A stretch of DNA of 64,000 nucleotides from Endobugula sp047636495 (GCA_047636495.1 JBLILH010000008.1:41544-105543), one strand, 5' to 3'. Positions 37,071 to 46,397 are shown, numbered from the stretch's first letter. The notes: generated from the letters alone by a model not told the origin. Translations and numbers: made by a program.

Positions 37071-38333
37071 TTAACCCGGAACTCGGCGAATATTGACGCC
37101 CAGCATCTGCAACTTTTCTTCGATACATTCATAACCGCGGTCAATATGATAAATACGATCTACCACCGTGTCGCCATCCGCGACTAATGCCGCGATCACC
37201 AAACTGGCCGATGCCCGCAAATCCGTCGCCATCACTGGGGCGGCGTTCAAACGCTCGACACCCGTCACTACCGCTGTGTTACCCTCGAGAACAATCTTTG
37301 CTCCCATACGGTTTAGCTCATGAATTTGAATTAGACGATTTTCAAAAATTGTTTCAACAACTGTACCGGTGCCTTCTGCAACAGCATTCATTGCCGTAAA
37401 CTGTGCCTGCATATCTGTTGGAAATGCGGGGTAAGGTGCTGTTCGTAGACTCACCGCTTTAGGACGACGACCCTCCATATCTAGCGCAACCCAGTCATCG
37501 CCACTAGTGATAACTGCTCCCGCCTCTTCCAACTTAACGAGCACGGCCTTCAATATATCGGGGCGCGTATCTTTTAATTTAACGCGTCCGCGTGTAGCGG
37601 CGGCGGCGGCGAGGAAGGTACCGGTCTCAATTCGGTCTGGCATTACTTTGTAGTGGCAACCTTGAAGACGCTCAACCCCCTCGATCGTCAACGTGTCCGA
37701 TCCCACCCCTTCAATTTTAGCTCCCATAGCGATGAGACAATGACTAAGATCAACGATCTCAGGCTCCCGAGCGGCATTGTGTAACACTGTCCGGCCTTCC
37801 GCTAAAACCGCGGCCATCAGTAAGTTCTCTGTTCCGCCTACCGTCACGGTGTCCATGAATATGTTGGCGCCTTTTAAGCGACCATTACTGCTTGCGCGAA
37901 TATAGCCTTCGTCCACTTCGATTGTAGCGCCCATCGCTTCCAAACCGCGCAAATGAATATCTACCGGACGACTCCCTATTGCACAACCACCGGGGAAAGA
38001 AACGTTGGCCTCACCGTAGCGAGCCAACATAGGGCCTAGCACCAGAATGGATGCCCGCATAGTTTTTACTAATTCGTAAGGTGCGGTGTATTCCGTGATC
38101 GTATTGGCATCAATTTCTACCGTCATTTTTTCATTGAGCGTGATAGACAATCCCATGCTACGAAGCAACGCTAGCATAGTAGTGACGTCGTTGAGATGAG
38201 GAAGGTTACCAATTTGAATTGGGGATTCCGCTAAAATGGTTGCTGCAAGAATAGGTAGCGCAGAATTTTTTGAGCCCGATATGCGAATCTCTCCACTGAG
38301 CGGCCCGCCACCTTTAATAATCAATTTATCCAT
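37071..38333 (-). CDS. murA: UDP-N-acetylglucosamine 1-carboxyvinyltransferase
   Basis: Adds enolpyruvate to UDP-GlcNAc, the first committed step of murein synthesis. The catalytic cysteine loop is present with C117 in PGGCAIGSRPVD, so the enzyme should be sensitive to fosfomycin (C115 in E. coli numbering). SGSKNSALPILAA lies at the N-terminus and DLRASASLVIAAL near the C-terminus. It is 420 residues long. It lies downstream of ibaG, as in E. coli and Pseudomonas. Confidence 0.98.
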   Translation of the reverse strand: MDKLIIKGGGPLSGEIRISGSKNSALPILAATILAESPIQIGNLPHLNDVTTMLALLRSMGLSITLNEKMTVEIDANTITEYTAPYELVKTMRASILVLGPMLARYGEANVSFPGGCAIGSRPVDIHLRGLEAMGATIEVDEGYIRASSNGRLKGANIFMDTVTVGGTENLLMAAVLAEGRTVLHNAAREPEIVDLSHCLIAMGAKIEGVGSDTLTIEGVERLQGCHYKVMPDRIETGTFLAAAAATRGRVKLKDTRPDILKAVLVKLEEAGAVITSGDDWVALDMEGRRPKAVSLRTAPYPAFPTDMQAQFTAMNAVAEGTGTVVETIFENRLIQIHELNRMGAKIVLEGNTAVVTGVERLNAAPVMATDLRASASLVIAALVADGDTVVDRIYHIDRGYECIEEKLQMLGVNIRRVPG

Positions 38334-38413
38334 GAATGTATCACTACTTTGTGTATGTGAGAATAGTTATTTCTACCGGGGCAATTTCATAACCCCACCA
38401 TGAAGAAAAATGC

Positions 38414-38647
38414 TTACAAACTCGACTCTTGGAGAGTGAAAGTTTTCATATTGACTGCATGTATAACACCGCTGGCAATATGCTCTGATAGCACGCTATA
38501 GACTTTTTGATGTCGTTTTAGCGTATTGAGACCTTCAAAATCATCACTGACCACATGCACAGCAACATGACTGCCTTCAACAGTTACGTCTATTGTCGCA
38601 TTGGTGATGTGTTCATGAAGAAGGGATTTAATAGCATCAGGTTCCAT
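38414..38647 (-). CDS. ibaG: BolA family protein IbaG
   Basis: A 77-residue BolA-type protein, which with monothiol glutaredoxin handles Fe-S clusters. Its position before murA identifies it as IbaG/YrbA rather than BolA itself. The BolA core is seen in DVTVEGSHVAVHVVSDDFEG, then RHQKVYSVLSEHI with the conserved His and a C-terminal IHAVNMKTFT. About 200 bp upstream of it (38648-38846) is empty; that is where mlaB would normally lie. Confidence 0.93.
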   Translation of the reverse strand: MEPDAIKSLLHEHITNATIDVTVEGSHVAVHVVSDDFEGLNTLKRHQKVYSVLSEHIASGVIHAVNMKTFTLQESSL

Positions 38648-38846
38648 AATATAACTCGAATATGTGGGTAAAATAAACGTAAATACTTAAAGAAATTAAG
38701 CGTAATCACTATAACGCGGCAGTGTAATCAATATTACTAGTCAATGCACTAAAAGAGCGCGAGACATCCGAAGGCCAATGGAAGCATATTGCGCGCTTTG
38801 ATAGACGCTCGCAACAGTGCACCAGAAAGCTAACCGGAGTAAAAAA

Positions 38847-39488
38847 CTATAGTACGCCTTTCTCCCACTCTGCTATCGTTTTATTGACATCACCATTGTT
38901 TCTCTCAACTGCCGCAGCAAATTGACCACGAAATGTTTGTCCAAAATTAATACCGCTAAGAATTAAGTTAATCACTTTCCAGTTGCCTTGGCGGTTTTTG
39001 GCCATGCTATAAGATACCTTGGTCACACCGGATGGACTGGTAATTTCTTGTAATACCGTTGCTCTTCGCGAATCGCCCAACGGTTCGCTGGGCGGCTTAA
39101 TCACGATACTCACCTCCTGAAACCCTGAAATTCCTTTACCGTAAGTATTCACCAAACCTTTTTTAAACGAGCCAGCGAACGCCGATTGCTGATCAACAGT
39201 CAAATTATCGCCATAACGTCCAAGCACTCCGCGAGCAATATAATCAAATGCGAAAACAGGATCTAATATTGCTGATAACTTAACCACGAAATCATCTGTC
39301 TCAACGGCAGGATCAATACCTGTTTTCAATAAAGCTAACACGCGCTCTGTCGTATTATGTACCCGCTGATGAGGTTCAGACTCAAAAGGCTGTGCCTGAA
39401 CACCCGCCGAAAGCAACAGTGACGCGCTCACGAGCAGTCGCAACAAAATAGAGACCGTAAACCAAGATTGGGGGCGGCTGAACGCCAT
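38847..39488 (-). CDS. mlaC: Periplasmic phospholipid-binding protein MlaC
   Basis: Shuttles phospholipids between the outer-membrane MlaA complex and the inner-membrane MlaFEDB transporter. A signal peptide ends near AGVQAQP (about residue 32). The mature part carries the Tol-Tol/MlaC signatures FDYIARGVLGRYGDNLT, YGKGISGFQEVSIV and VINLILSGINFGQTFRGQFAAAV. It is intact at 213 residues. Its usual neighbours mlaF, mlaE, mlaD (upstream) and mlaB (downstream) are missing, so it is an orphan unless the transporter is encoded elsewhere. Confidence 0.94.
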   Translation of the reverse strand: MAFSRPQSWFTVSILLRLLVSASLLLSAGVQAQPFESEPHQRVHNTTERVLALLKTGIDPAVETDDFVVKLSAILDPVFAFDYIARGVLGRYGDNLTVDQQSAFAGSFKKGLVNTYGKGISGFQEVSIVIKPPSEPLGDSRRATVLQEITSPSGVTKVSYSMAKNRQGNWKVINLILSGINFGQTFRGQFAAAVERNNGDVNKTIAEWEKGVL

Positions 39489-39880
39489 AAGTTTTCTCCA
39501 GTGTTATAATTTTCTACTGTTAACGTAGATGTAAAATTTTTACGTATGGAGCACGCATATATAAGTATGGCAAGCTCAAAACGCGTTAGTGTATATCTTA
39601 AAGCTGAACCATACATGAATAGCGGTAGAATGGCTGCACAATAGTTGCTGACTTTTATCGCCGCGCACTATACCATTTGTTGTCTTTGTTCGATAATACG
39701 TGATCTATTATTTTTGAAGGCAAAACGTCAAAAACGTCGATATCCATATGATCCCACTAAATAAATCCACTGCACTGCGGCGGTATCATTGTGATTATAT
39801 CTTTCGTACGAACTTTGGCGTTGGTTCAATACAGTCACATACATGTAGATTAACAATTCGAGTTTAACCGCAGGAAACCT
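39489..39880. other. mlaC-yrbG intergenic region, site of missing mlaFED
   Basis: 392 bp without a credible gene. Relatives have mlaF, mlaE and mlaD here. No recognisable fragment of the ATPase, permease or MCE domain remains in either strand by eye. A small palindrome TCTAC-TGTTAAC-GTAGA lies at 39513-39529, just upstream of mlaC. The region must hold the divergent promoters for mlaC and yrbG, but I see none that is convincing. Confidence 0.5.
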
Positions 39881-40834
39881 ATGACAAATACATTACCATG
39901 GCTAGCGGTGCTGGCCGGCTTTGCTGGATTAATATGGAGCGCAGACCGTTTTATTGATGGCAGTGCAGCTATCGCCAATAATTTTGGCATATCCAAATTG
40001 CTCATCGGGCTCACAGTAGTAGCTTTCGGCACATCGGCCCCAGAAATTGTTGTGTCTATTAGCGCTTCACTGCGTGGCGCGGGAGAAATTGCTATCGGCA
40101 ACGCTATTGGGTCAAACCTAGCCAACATAGGTTTGGTACTTGGCATCACTACATTAGTGGCTCCACTCACCTTTAAATCATATATGCTACGCCAAGAAGT
40201 CCCTATTATGCTGGCAGTGATGGGAGTAGCAGGCTGGTTTTTATATAACGGCGAACTCAGTCGCACCGAAGGAGTATTACTGGTATCTCTGATGATCCCC
40301 TTGCTTGCTTGGCTAATTTATAGCAAAAAACAACATCCAGAAGAGGAAGAGGATATCGCTCAAATGAGCATGCTTAGCGCTGGGCTATGGTTTGGCATTG
40401 GACTGGCCTTACTGGTGACGAGCGCAGAAATTCTGGTGTGGGGCGCGAGCTCTATCGCTAAAGGGTTCGGTATCAGCCCGCTTATTATAGGGCTAACGGT
40501 GGTCGCTGTGGGCACCAGCCTGCCAGAATTAGCCGCTTCGGTGATAAGCACATTAAAGGGTCATTACGATATAGCGATAGGTAACGTCATCGGTTCGAAT
40601 ATATTTAACTTGCTGCTGGTGGCGGGTATACCGGCGATTATTCAACCGTTATCCATGACATCCGATGTTTTTTATCGCGACTATTTTTACATGATGGCAT
40701 TAACCACCGCGCTTTGTGGTTTGATGCTGTTCGCACTACTCATTAAGAAAAACTCTACGCTGGGCCGCAGGTCGGGTGCATTATTATTAACGCTTTACGT
40801 AGGCTATTATGTACTGCTGATGTCTACTCACTAG
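39881..40834 (+). CDS. yrbG: Calcium/sodium antiporter, CaxA family
   Basis: K+-independent Na+/Ca2+ exchanger family protein of the inner membrane. It has 317 residues and ten predicted helices. The two inverted alpha repeats are clear: AFGTSAPEIVVSISASL with AIGNAIGSNLANIG, and AVGTSLPELAASVISTL with AIGNVIGSNIFNLL. The acidic ion-binding residues in both GTSxPE motifs are retained. It begins the plus-strand run to kdsD and lptA-lptB, as in E. coli. Confidence 0.95.
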   Translation: MTNTLPWLAVLAGFAGLIWSADRFIDGSAAIANNFGISKLLIGLTVVAFGTSAPEIVVSISASLRGAGEIAIGNAIGSNLANIGLVLGITTLVAPLTFKSYMLRQEVPIMLAVMGVAGWFLYNGELSRTEGVLLVSLMIPLLAWLIYSKKQHPEEEEDIAQMSMLSAGLWFGIGLALLVTSAEILVWGASSIAKGFGISPLIIGLTVVAVGTSLPELAASVISTLKGHYDIAIGNVIGSNIFNLLLVAGIPAIIQPLSMTSDVFYRDYFYMMALTTALCGLMLFALLIKKNSTLGRRSGALLLTLYVGYYVLLMSTH

Positions 40835-40928
40835 CGCAATCATCAATACAATGGCCCACAGCGATACAGATAACGGTGAATGAGTACTACGCACCAAAAT
40901 CTAACCACTCTCTTTTTATGACAGGCTT

Positions 40929-41915
40929 ATGACGCAACCAAAAAAAACAAACACTGACTACATTACCATTGGCAAACGCACCATTGAAATGGAATTAAAA
41001 GAAGTCACTGATCTCCTTATCCGCATTGACGAAAGCTTTCATCAAGCCTGCGAATTAATGGCGCGGTGCCGAGGAAAGGTCATTGTGACTGGCATGGGTA
41101 AGTCAGGACATATCGGTAAAAAAATTGCTGCCACCTTAGCGAGCACTGGCACACCGGCTTTTTTTATTCATCCCGGTGAAGCCAGTCATGGCGACCTAGG
41201 CATGATTGATAATAACGATGTGGTTATTGCGATATCAAACTCAGGTAGCTCTGCAGAAGTCACTGCACTTATCCCGATGCTACAACGCTTGCACATCCCA
41301 CTCATTAGCATGACAGGCAGCAACACATCCCCTCTTGCCAATGCGGCGGATGTTAATTTAGATATTAGCGTAACCTGCGAAGCTTGCCCTCTTGATCTTG
41401 CCCCCACATCGAGTACTACCGTGACCTTAGTGATGGGGGATGCATTAGCTGTTGCGCTTTTAGAATCAAAAGGGTTCAGCGCTGAAGACTTCGCATTTTC
41501 TCACCCTGGAGGCGCACTTGGAAAGAGACTTTTGCTCAAAGTATCCGATATAATGCACACTGGTGACAAAATTCCCTGTGTTCCACTTCAGGCTTCGTTA
41601 AGTGACGCGCTGCTAGAAATGACACAAAAGGGATTAGGCATGACAACTGTCGTGAACGACCAAGGGGAGCTGAAAGGGATTTTTACCGACGGTGATTTGC
41701 GGAGAACTATTGACTCAGATGTGGATATTAGGTGTATTTTTATAAAAGATGTCATGAATATCTCCCCAAACACTATTAAAGAAAAAATGCTAGCGGCAGA
41801 AGCGCTGGGAATTATGGAGGAGAAGGCGATTACTTCTCTGGTGGTCAGCGATCCAAACAAACACCCTGCAGGAGTCGTTCATCTCCATGACATTCTTCGC
41901 TCCGGCATACTGTAA
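40929..41915 (+). CDS. kdsD: Arabinose-5-phosphate isomerase
   Basis: Converts ribulose-5-phosphate to arabinose-5-phosphate, the first step toward Kdo for LPS. The SIS domain (about residues 40-170) has VTGMGKSGHIGKKIAATLASTG and SNSGSSAEVTALIP. Two CBS domains follow (about 205-265 and 270-328). It is 328 residues long. It is 13 bp upstream of kdsC, the third enzyme of the same pathway, and lies in an LPS assembly operon. Confidence 0.96.
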   Translation: MTQPKKTNTDYITIGKRTIEMELKEVTDLLIRIDESFHQACELMARCRGKVIVTGMGKSGHIGKKIAATLASTGTPAFFIHPGEASHGDLGMIDNNDVVIAISNSGSSAEVTALIPMLQRLHIPLISMTGSNTSPLANAADVNLDISVTCEACPLDLAPTSSTTVTLVMGDALAVALLESKGFSAEDFAFSHPGGALGKRLLLKVSDIMHTGDKIPCVPLQASLSDALLEMTQKGLGMTTVVNDQGELKGIFTDGDLRRTIDSDVDIRCIFIKDVMNISPNTIKEKMLAAEALGIMEEKAITSLVVSDPNKHPAGVVHLHDILRSGIL

Positions 41916-41927
41916 GGCATACTATAG

Positions 41928-42497
41928 ATGACCAACAGCACATTGTCCCCTTCACCTATTGCCCACCCATCAATTTCTAGCGATGTTATGGCGCGCGCTA
42001 AAAATATTCGCTTATTAGTTCTCGATGTAGATGGCGTGTTGTCTGATGGCAAACTGTTCTTTTCTAATAGCGGAGAAGAAATGAAAGCATTTAACTCGCT
42101 AGATGGACACGGAATCAAAATGCTTAAACAGTCGGGTGTTGATGTCGCCATCATTACTGGTAGAAAAAGTAATATAGTGGAGCAGCGAGCTAACAGCTTA
42201 GGGATTGACTATTTGCTGCAAGGGCGAGAAGACAAACTGAATGCCTTGAACGAATTATTGATTCAGCGCCCCACAGAATACTCGCAGGTCGCCCATATGG
42301 GTGATGACTATCCCGACTTACCCCTTATTCGACGTGTAGGCTTAGGACTGACCACCGCCAACGCACACTATGCAGTCAAACACTACAGTCACTGGCGAAG
42401 TAAAAACAATGGTGGAGAAGGGGCTGTACGAGAAGCATGCGATATGATTATGCTTGCACAAGATTCTTTTAGCAGTGCATTAAAACACTATTTATAA
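41928..42497 (+). CDS. kdsC: 3-deoxy-D-manno-octulosonate-8-phosphate phosphatase
   Basis: HAD-type phosphatase that releases Kdo from Kdo-8-phosphate. The nucleophile and acid/base Asp residues are D33 and D35 in LVLDVDGVLSDG. Other HAD motifs are IITGRKS and MGDDYPDLPL. It is 189 residues long, without a large cap domain, as typical of tetrameric C0 HAD enzymes. It lies between kdsD and lptC. Confidence 0.96.
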   Translation: MTNSTLSPSPIAHPSISSDVMARAKNIRLLVLDVDGVLSDGKLFFSNSGEEMKAFNSLDGHGIKMLKQSGVDVAIITGRKSNIVEQRANSLGIDYLLQGREDKLNALNELLIQRPTEYSQVAHMGDDYPDLPLIRRVGLGLTTANAHYAVKHYSHWRSKNNGGEGAVREACDMIMLAQDSFSSALKHYL

Positions 42498-42511
42498 ACC
42501 AGGCATTCCCC

Positions 42512-43126
42512 ATGAGCAAGTTACATATTGGCGCGATTCTCGCACTCACAGCCATTCTCGGCCTCGTGCTGTGGCAATCGCCTCCCACGATGCTCAAAGA
42601 TTTCAACAGCAGCGCAGCCAAAGCAAGGCCAACTTATCCTGAAACCTTTATGATTCAGTCGAGAACCATCCAATATGACGAAGCCGGGAAAATATCACAT
42701 ATTCTATTTTCTACAAGAGCTAATAATTTTGTAGCCAGCTCAGATACCCCCACCACGCTTCCAGGTTACGCATTATTGACACGCCCGAGAATACACTTCT
42801 ATGATGAAGACGCAAATCATGTAGACCAAAAAGCGTCGTGGAAAGCCTCGTCTGACAACGCTAAAAGTATGGATAACAACCAAGAAATACTCATGAGTGG
42901 CAATGTACTATTAAAACAGCAAACCGCGGATAGCGCGGAAACACCCACCACAATTGAGTCAGAAACATTGCTTATAAGACCTGATGTTCAATACGCAGAA
43001 ACAGACAAACCTGTTACCATTAAAGATTCATCCGGCGTCACCACTTCGACAGGGTTAACGCTGTCATTAGATAATGACGTGATTGAATTACTCTCAAACG
43101 TTAGGAGTCGCTATGAACCGCGCTAG
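42512..43126 (+). CDS. lptC: LPS export protein LptC
   Basis: Bitopic inner-membrane protein of the LptB2FGC extractor that passes LPS to LptA. One N-terminal membrane helix (about residues 5-21) is followed by a periplasmic beta-jellyroll of about 180 residues with the motif ARPTYPETFMIQSRTIQYDEAGK. It is 204 residues long. Sequence conservation is low and the call depends partly on position between kdsC and lptA. Its end overlaps lptA by 14 bp. Confidence 0.92.
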   Translation: MSKLHIGAILALTAILGLVLWQSPPTMLKDFNSSAAKARPTYPETFMIQSRTIQYDEAGKISHILFSTRANNFVASSDTPTTLPGYALLTRPRIHFYDEDANHVDQKASWKASSDNAKSMDNNQEILMSGNVLLKQQTADSAETPTTIESETLLIRPDVQYAETDKPVTIKDSSGVTTSTGLTLSLDNDVIELLSNVRSRYEPR

Positions 43127-43616
43127 AAAAATTACCTATGCTATTACTCTTATTTCTGGCCTATTACTAACCGTTGCCCACAATGCCAATGCATTACCTG
43201 ACGATAAAGAACAGCCTATTAATGTTAGTGCTAACAATGCAATAAAAAACAGCCATAAAGGTTTAACTGTTTACCAAGGTAACGTGGTCATTACCCAAGG
43301 CTCTATTCGCATTACTGGCGATAAAGTCGCCATTTATGACGATGCCGGTATCATCAGTAAGATGATCGCTACAGGTAATCCAGCTGAGTTTCGACAACAA
43401 CCTGAAACCGAGAGTAGCGAGACTATTGCTAATGGCTCAACCATTGAGTACGACATTACCGAAGAGGTATTACTGTTAACGGAAAATGCTAAACTCGAAC
43501 AAGGGGGCGATCTTACGACCAGTAACAAAATCACTTATGATATCAAAAGTACTGTCATTAATGCTGGCGATAAAAACGGTCGAGTCATCATGACTCTTCA
43601 ACCCGTAACCCAATAA
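43113..43616 (+). CDS. lptA: LPS transport periplasmic protein LptA
   Basis: Periplasmic bridge protein that carries LPS toward LptD. I start at the ATG at 43113, where TAGGAG lies 5-8 bp upstream and a signal peptide follows, cut near ANALPDD. Translation from 43083 would add ten residues and spoil the signal. The beta-jellyroll core shows KEQPINVSANNA, TVYQGNVVITQGSIRITGDKV and YDITEEVLLLTENAKL. The mature protein is about 140 residues. It overlaps lptC by 14 bp and precedes lptB. Confidence 0.95.
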   Translation: MNRARKITYAITLISGLLLTVAHNANALPDDKEQPINVSANNAIKNSHKGLTVYQGNVVITQGSIRITGDKVAIYDDAGIISKMIATGNPAEFRQQPETESSETIANGSTIEYDITEEVLLLTENAKLEQGGDLTTSNKITYDIKSTVINAGDKNGRVIMTLQPVTQ

Positions 43617-43636
43617 AACCATAGAACACGATATCG

Positions 43637-44362
43637 ATGCCTACACTACATGCTACTCACCTCGCTAAAAGTTATAACAAACGTCCTGTGGTAATTGACG
43701 TATCAATGGCCGTTAATAGCGGCCAAATAGTGGGGTTATTAGGCCCTAACGGGGCAGGTAAAACGACGTGCTTTTATATGATTGCAGGGCTAGTTCCTGC
43801 GGACAAGGGATGCATAAGAATTGATGAGAAAGATCTCAGTCACTTACCTATGCATGGTCGAGCACGAGCTGGCATTGGCTACCTCCCACAGGAAGCCTCC
43901 GTGTTTAGAAAGCTCACGGTTAGCGATAATATTTTAGCGATCCTCGAAACACGGAAGGAGTTGAACCGCCACCAACGCTTAGAGCAGCTAGAAACCTTAT
44001 TGCAAGAGTTTCATATTACTCACATTAGGGACTCTCTCGGAATGGCTCTATCTGGAGGTGAGCGGCGACGGGTAGAGATTGCACGTGCGCTAGCGACAGA
44101 ACCTAAATTCATCCTTCTAGATGAACCCTTTGCCGGCGTCGACCCCATCTCAGTTAATGACATCAAAAAAATCATTATACACCTTCAGCAACGAGGAATT
44201 GGCGTCCTGATCACTGACCATAATGTGCGCGAAACGCTCACCATCTGTGAAAAGGCTTATATTGTGAGTGAAGGACATATTATTGCCCAGGGGTCTGCAG
44301 ACGATGTATTACAAAACGAGCAGGTTAAGGCGGTTTACTTAGGTAATAACTTTTCATTGTGA
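43637..44362 (+). CDS. lptB: LPS export ABC transporter ATP-binding protein LptB
   Basis: ATPase of the LptB2FGC extractor. It shows Walker A GPNGAGKTT, the signature LSGGERRRVEIARAL, Walker B FILLDEPFAGVDPISV and the switch histidine in LITDHNVRETL. At 241 residues it is of normal length. LptF and LptG, the membrane partners, are not in this window, as usual. It ends the kds-lpt run; rpoN follows after a 389-bp gap. Confidence 0.98.
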   Translation: MPTLHATHLAKSYNKRPVVIDVSMAVNSGQIVGLLGPNGAGKTTCFYMIAGLVPADKGCIRIDEKDLSHLPMHGRARAGIGYLPQEASVFRKLTVSDNILAILETRKELNRHQRLEQLETLLQEFHITHIRDSLGMALSGGERRRVEIARALATEPKFILLDEPFAGVDPISVNDIKKIIIHLQQRGIGVLITDHNVRETLTICEKAYIVSEGHIIAQGSADDVLQNEQVKAVYLGNNFSL

Positions 44363-44751
44363 TCATTACCTAGTCAAACTTGCTACACAGACCTTGCAAT
44401 ATCCTCCAACAGGAATACAAAAAGGCATAAGTCTTGCTTATACCCCAATGACTGACTAGAATTATAAAAGAGAAGGGATGTTGGGTCAGTATTGATACTC
44501 TTTTTATAAGATCAAAAAAATTATTCCAGTGGTTAGACTTTACCCCTCTTTTGTGTGAAGTAAAGTCTAACCACTGGCACTAAGATTGAAGGTGGCGGCC
44601 AGCAGCTATTGGCGAGAAACCCAAAAAAGAACCGGGTATATTAACCCGTATAAAGCAATCCATGACTTGATCAGAGGCCCTTATATAAAATGGAGCCTTT
44701 CAGACAGGTTTTATACGCCTCACTCAGACAGTAGCGAGATTAGTTGGCCGA
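44363..44751 (+). other. lptB-rpoN intergenic region
   Basis: 389 bp with no convincing gene; a TTG-initiated 62-codon frame at 44586 looks like chance. A possible promoter (TTGGGT, 17-bp spacer, TTATAA) lies just before the large inverted repeat at 44526-44577, so rpoN may have its own transcript with that repeat in its leader. Confidence 0.4.
44526..44577. repeat. Perfect 17-bp inverted repeat upstream of rpoN
   Basis: Left arm CCAGTGGTTAGACTTTA (44526-44542), 18-nt spacer, right arm TAAAGTCTAACCACTGG (44561-44577). Both arms match exactly. There is no T-tract on the plus strand; on the minus strand the repeat is followed by AATAATTTTTTT. It could be an rpoN leader hairpin, a minus-strand terminator or a small mobile remnant. 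Confidence 0.85.
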
Positions 44752-46293
44752 ATGAAACAATCATTACAGCTTAAAATGGGGCAAAGCCTCACCATGACCC
44801 CACAGCTGCAGCAAGCTATTCGCTTACTGCAGCTTTCCACGCTTGACTTACAAAACGAAATCCAAGAAGCACTAGACAGCAACCCTATGCTTGAAGTTGA
44901 AGACGCCTATAAAACTGACGACGGAGATACGAAGGTCAACTCCCAATCAGAAAAACCTGTAGACGAAGAGAATAACGCTGTAAATAAGTCGGACAGCGAC
45001 AATAAAAGCGATACGTTGCAAAGCTCGGGAGAGAATGAAAGCGACCTTGAATGGTCACAGGAAAACCCTGAAAACCTCCCTGTAGATACTAGTTGGGATG
45101 ATGTTTACCAGCCCAGCAGCTCATCTTCATCTTCGACTTCCGGTGAAGACAATGTATTCGAGGCTCAACGAAGCAGCTCAGAGAGCCTACAAGACCACTT
45201 GATGTGGCAGCTCAACTTGACGACTTTTTCAGACAAAGATCACTCAATAGCATTGACAATTATCGATGATATTCAACCGTCAGGCATGCTGTCTTCAAGT
45301 GTCAGCGATATATTTTATGGACTACAAGGATCGCTAGAAGATATTGAAGAAGATGAGGTGTATGCCGTACTGCACCGCCTACAGCAATTCGACCCCGCCG
45401 GCGTAGCCAGTCAAGACTTAAGTGAGTGTATCCTAATACAGCTTAAGCAACTCGAACAACACATTCGACACACGCATGACATGCCAATACCTGGGCTCAG
45501 TGCAGCAAAACATATCGCAAAAGACTTCCTGCCTTTACTTGGTACCCGAGACTACAAAACTATTATGCGTAAATTACGTATAAAAGAGGAAGAATTAAAG
45601 CAAGCTATTAGTCTTATTCAAAGTATTAACCCGCATCCGGGTGAAGACATTGGCAGTAGTGATACAGAGTATGTCGTGCCCGACATTTTTGTTACGAAAC
45701 GTGAAGGTCATTGGCTAGTCGAATTAAACCCAGACATAGCACCTAAAATTCGTATTAATGACCAATATGCGAACCTCGTTAAGCGCGCAGACTCTAGCAC
45801 TGAAAACACTTATCTGAAAGACAACCTACAAGAAGCAAAGTGGTTTTTAAAAAGCTTACAAAGTCGTAACGAGACCCTATTAAAAGTCTCTACTGCCATT
45901 ATTGAAAAGCAGCGAGGTTTTTTAGATTTCGGCGAAGAAGCTATGAAGCCTCTGGTACTGCATGACATCGCCGATGTTGTCGGAATGCATGAATCTACCA
46001 TTTCACGGGTAACAACAAACAAGTACATGCATACCCCCAAAGGTATTTTTGAACTTAAATATTTTTTCTCTAGCCATGTCACCACCGATAGCGGCGGCGA
46101 ATGCTCGTCGATAGCCATTAGGGCCATCATTAAAAAATTAATCGCTGCAGAAAACACTGCAAAGCCGTTAAGCGACAGTAAGATCACCGCTTTATTAGGT
46201 GATCAGGGGATAAAAGTCGCTCGACGTACCATTGCTAAATATCGAGAATCAATGTCTATTCCGCCCTCAAACGAAAGAAAGCAATTGGCGTAA
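44752..46293 (+). CDS. rpoN: RNA polymerase sigma-54 factor
   Basis: Directs RNA polymerase to -24/-12 promoters that need enhancer-binding activators. The N-terminal glutamine-rich region I (QLKMGQSLTMTPQLQQAIRLLQ) is followed by a long acidic/Ser-rich region II (about 55-140). The core-binding domain and the HTH segment (HDIADVVGMHESTISRVTTNKY) come next. The C-terminal RpoN box is ARRTIAKYRE (490-499). It is 513 residues long. Downstream hpf, almost always present between rpoN and ptsN, is absent. Confidence 0.98.
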   Translation: MKQSLQLKMGQSLTMTPQLQQAIRLLQLSTLDLQNEIQEALDSNPMLEVEDAYKTDDGDTKVNSQSEKPVDEENNAVNKSDSDNKSDTLQSSGENESDLEWSQENPENLPVDTSWDDVYQPSSSSSSSTSGEDNVFEAQRSSSESLQDHLMWQLNLTTFSDKDHSIALTIIDDIQPSGMLSSSVSDIFYGLQGSLEDIEEDEVYAVLHRLQQFDPAGVASQDLSECILIQLKQLEQHIRHTHDMPIPGLSAAKHIAKDFLPLLGTRDYKTIMRKLRIKEEELKQAISLIQSINPHPGEDIGSSDTEYVVPDIFVTKREGHWLVELNPDIAPKIRINDQYANLVKRADSSTENTYLKDNLQEAKWFLKSLQSRNETLLKVSTAIIEKQRGFLDFGEEAMKPLVLHDIADVVGMHESTISRVTTNKYMHTPKGIFELKYFFSSHVTTDSGGECSSIAIRAIIKKLIAAENTAKPLSDSKITALLGDQGIKVARRTIAKYRESMSIPPSNERKQLA

Positions 46294-46310
46294 TCTTTAC
46301 ACAGAAAACC

Positions 46311-46338
46311 TTTACGACCACAATGTGTAAGTTATAAT
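46311..46338 (+). promoter_or_regulatory. Candidate ptsN promoter
   Basis: TTTACG (46311-46316) and a perfect TATAAT (46333-46338) are separated by 16 bp, about 60 bp before ptsN in the 104-bp rpoN-ptsN gap. It may be what remains after loss of hpf. Confidence 0.5.
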
Positions 46339-46397
46339 TCGGCATCAATAGGTTAGTTACTGTTTAATCTACACTCTCACAAGAAATAGCGAAAACT

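Noticed and set aside
44586..44774. 62-codon plus-strand ORF upstream of rpoN
   Set aside because: TTG start, no ribosome-binding site, overlaps the rpoN start and has no recognisable features.
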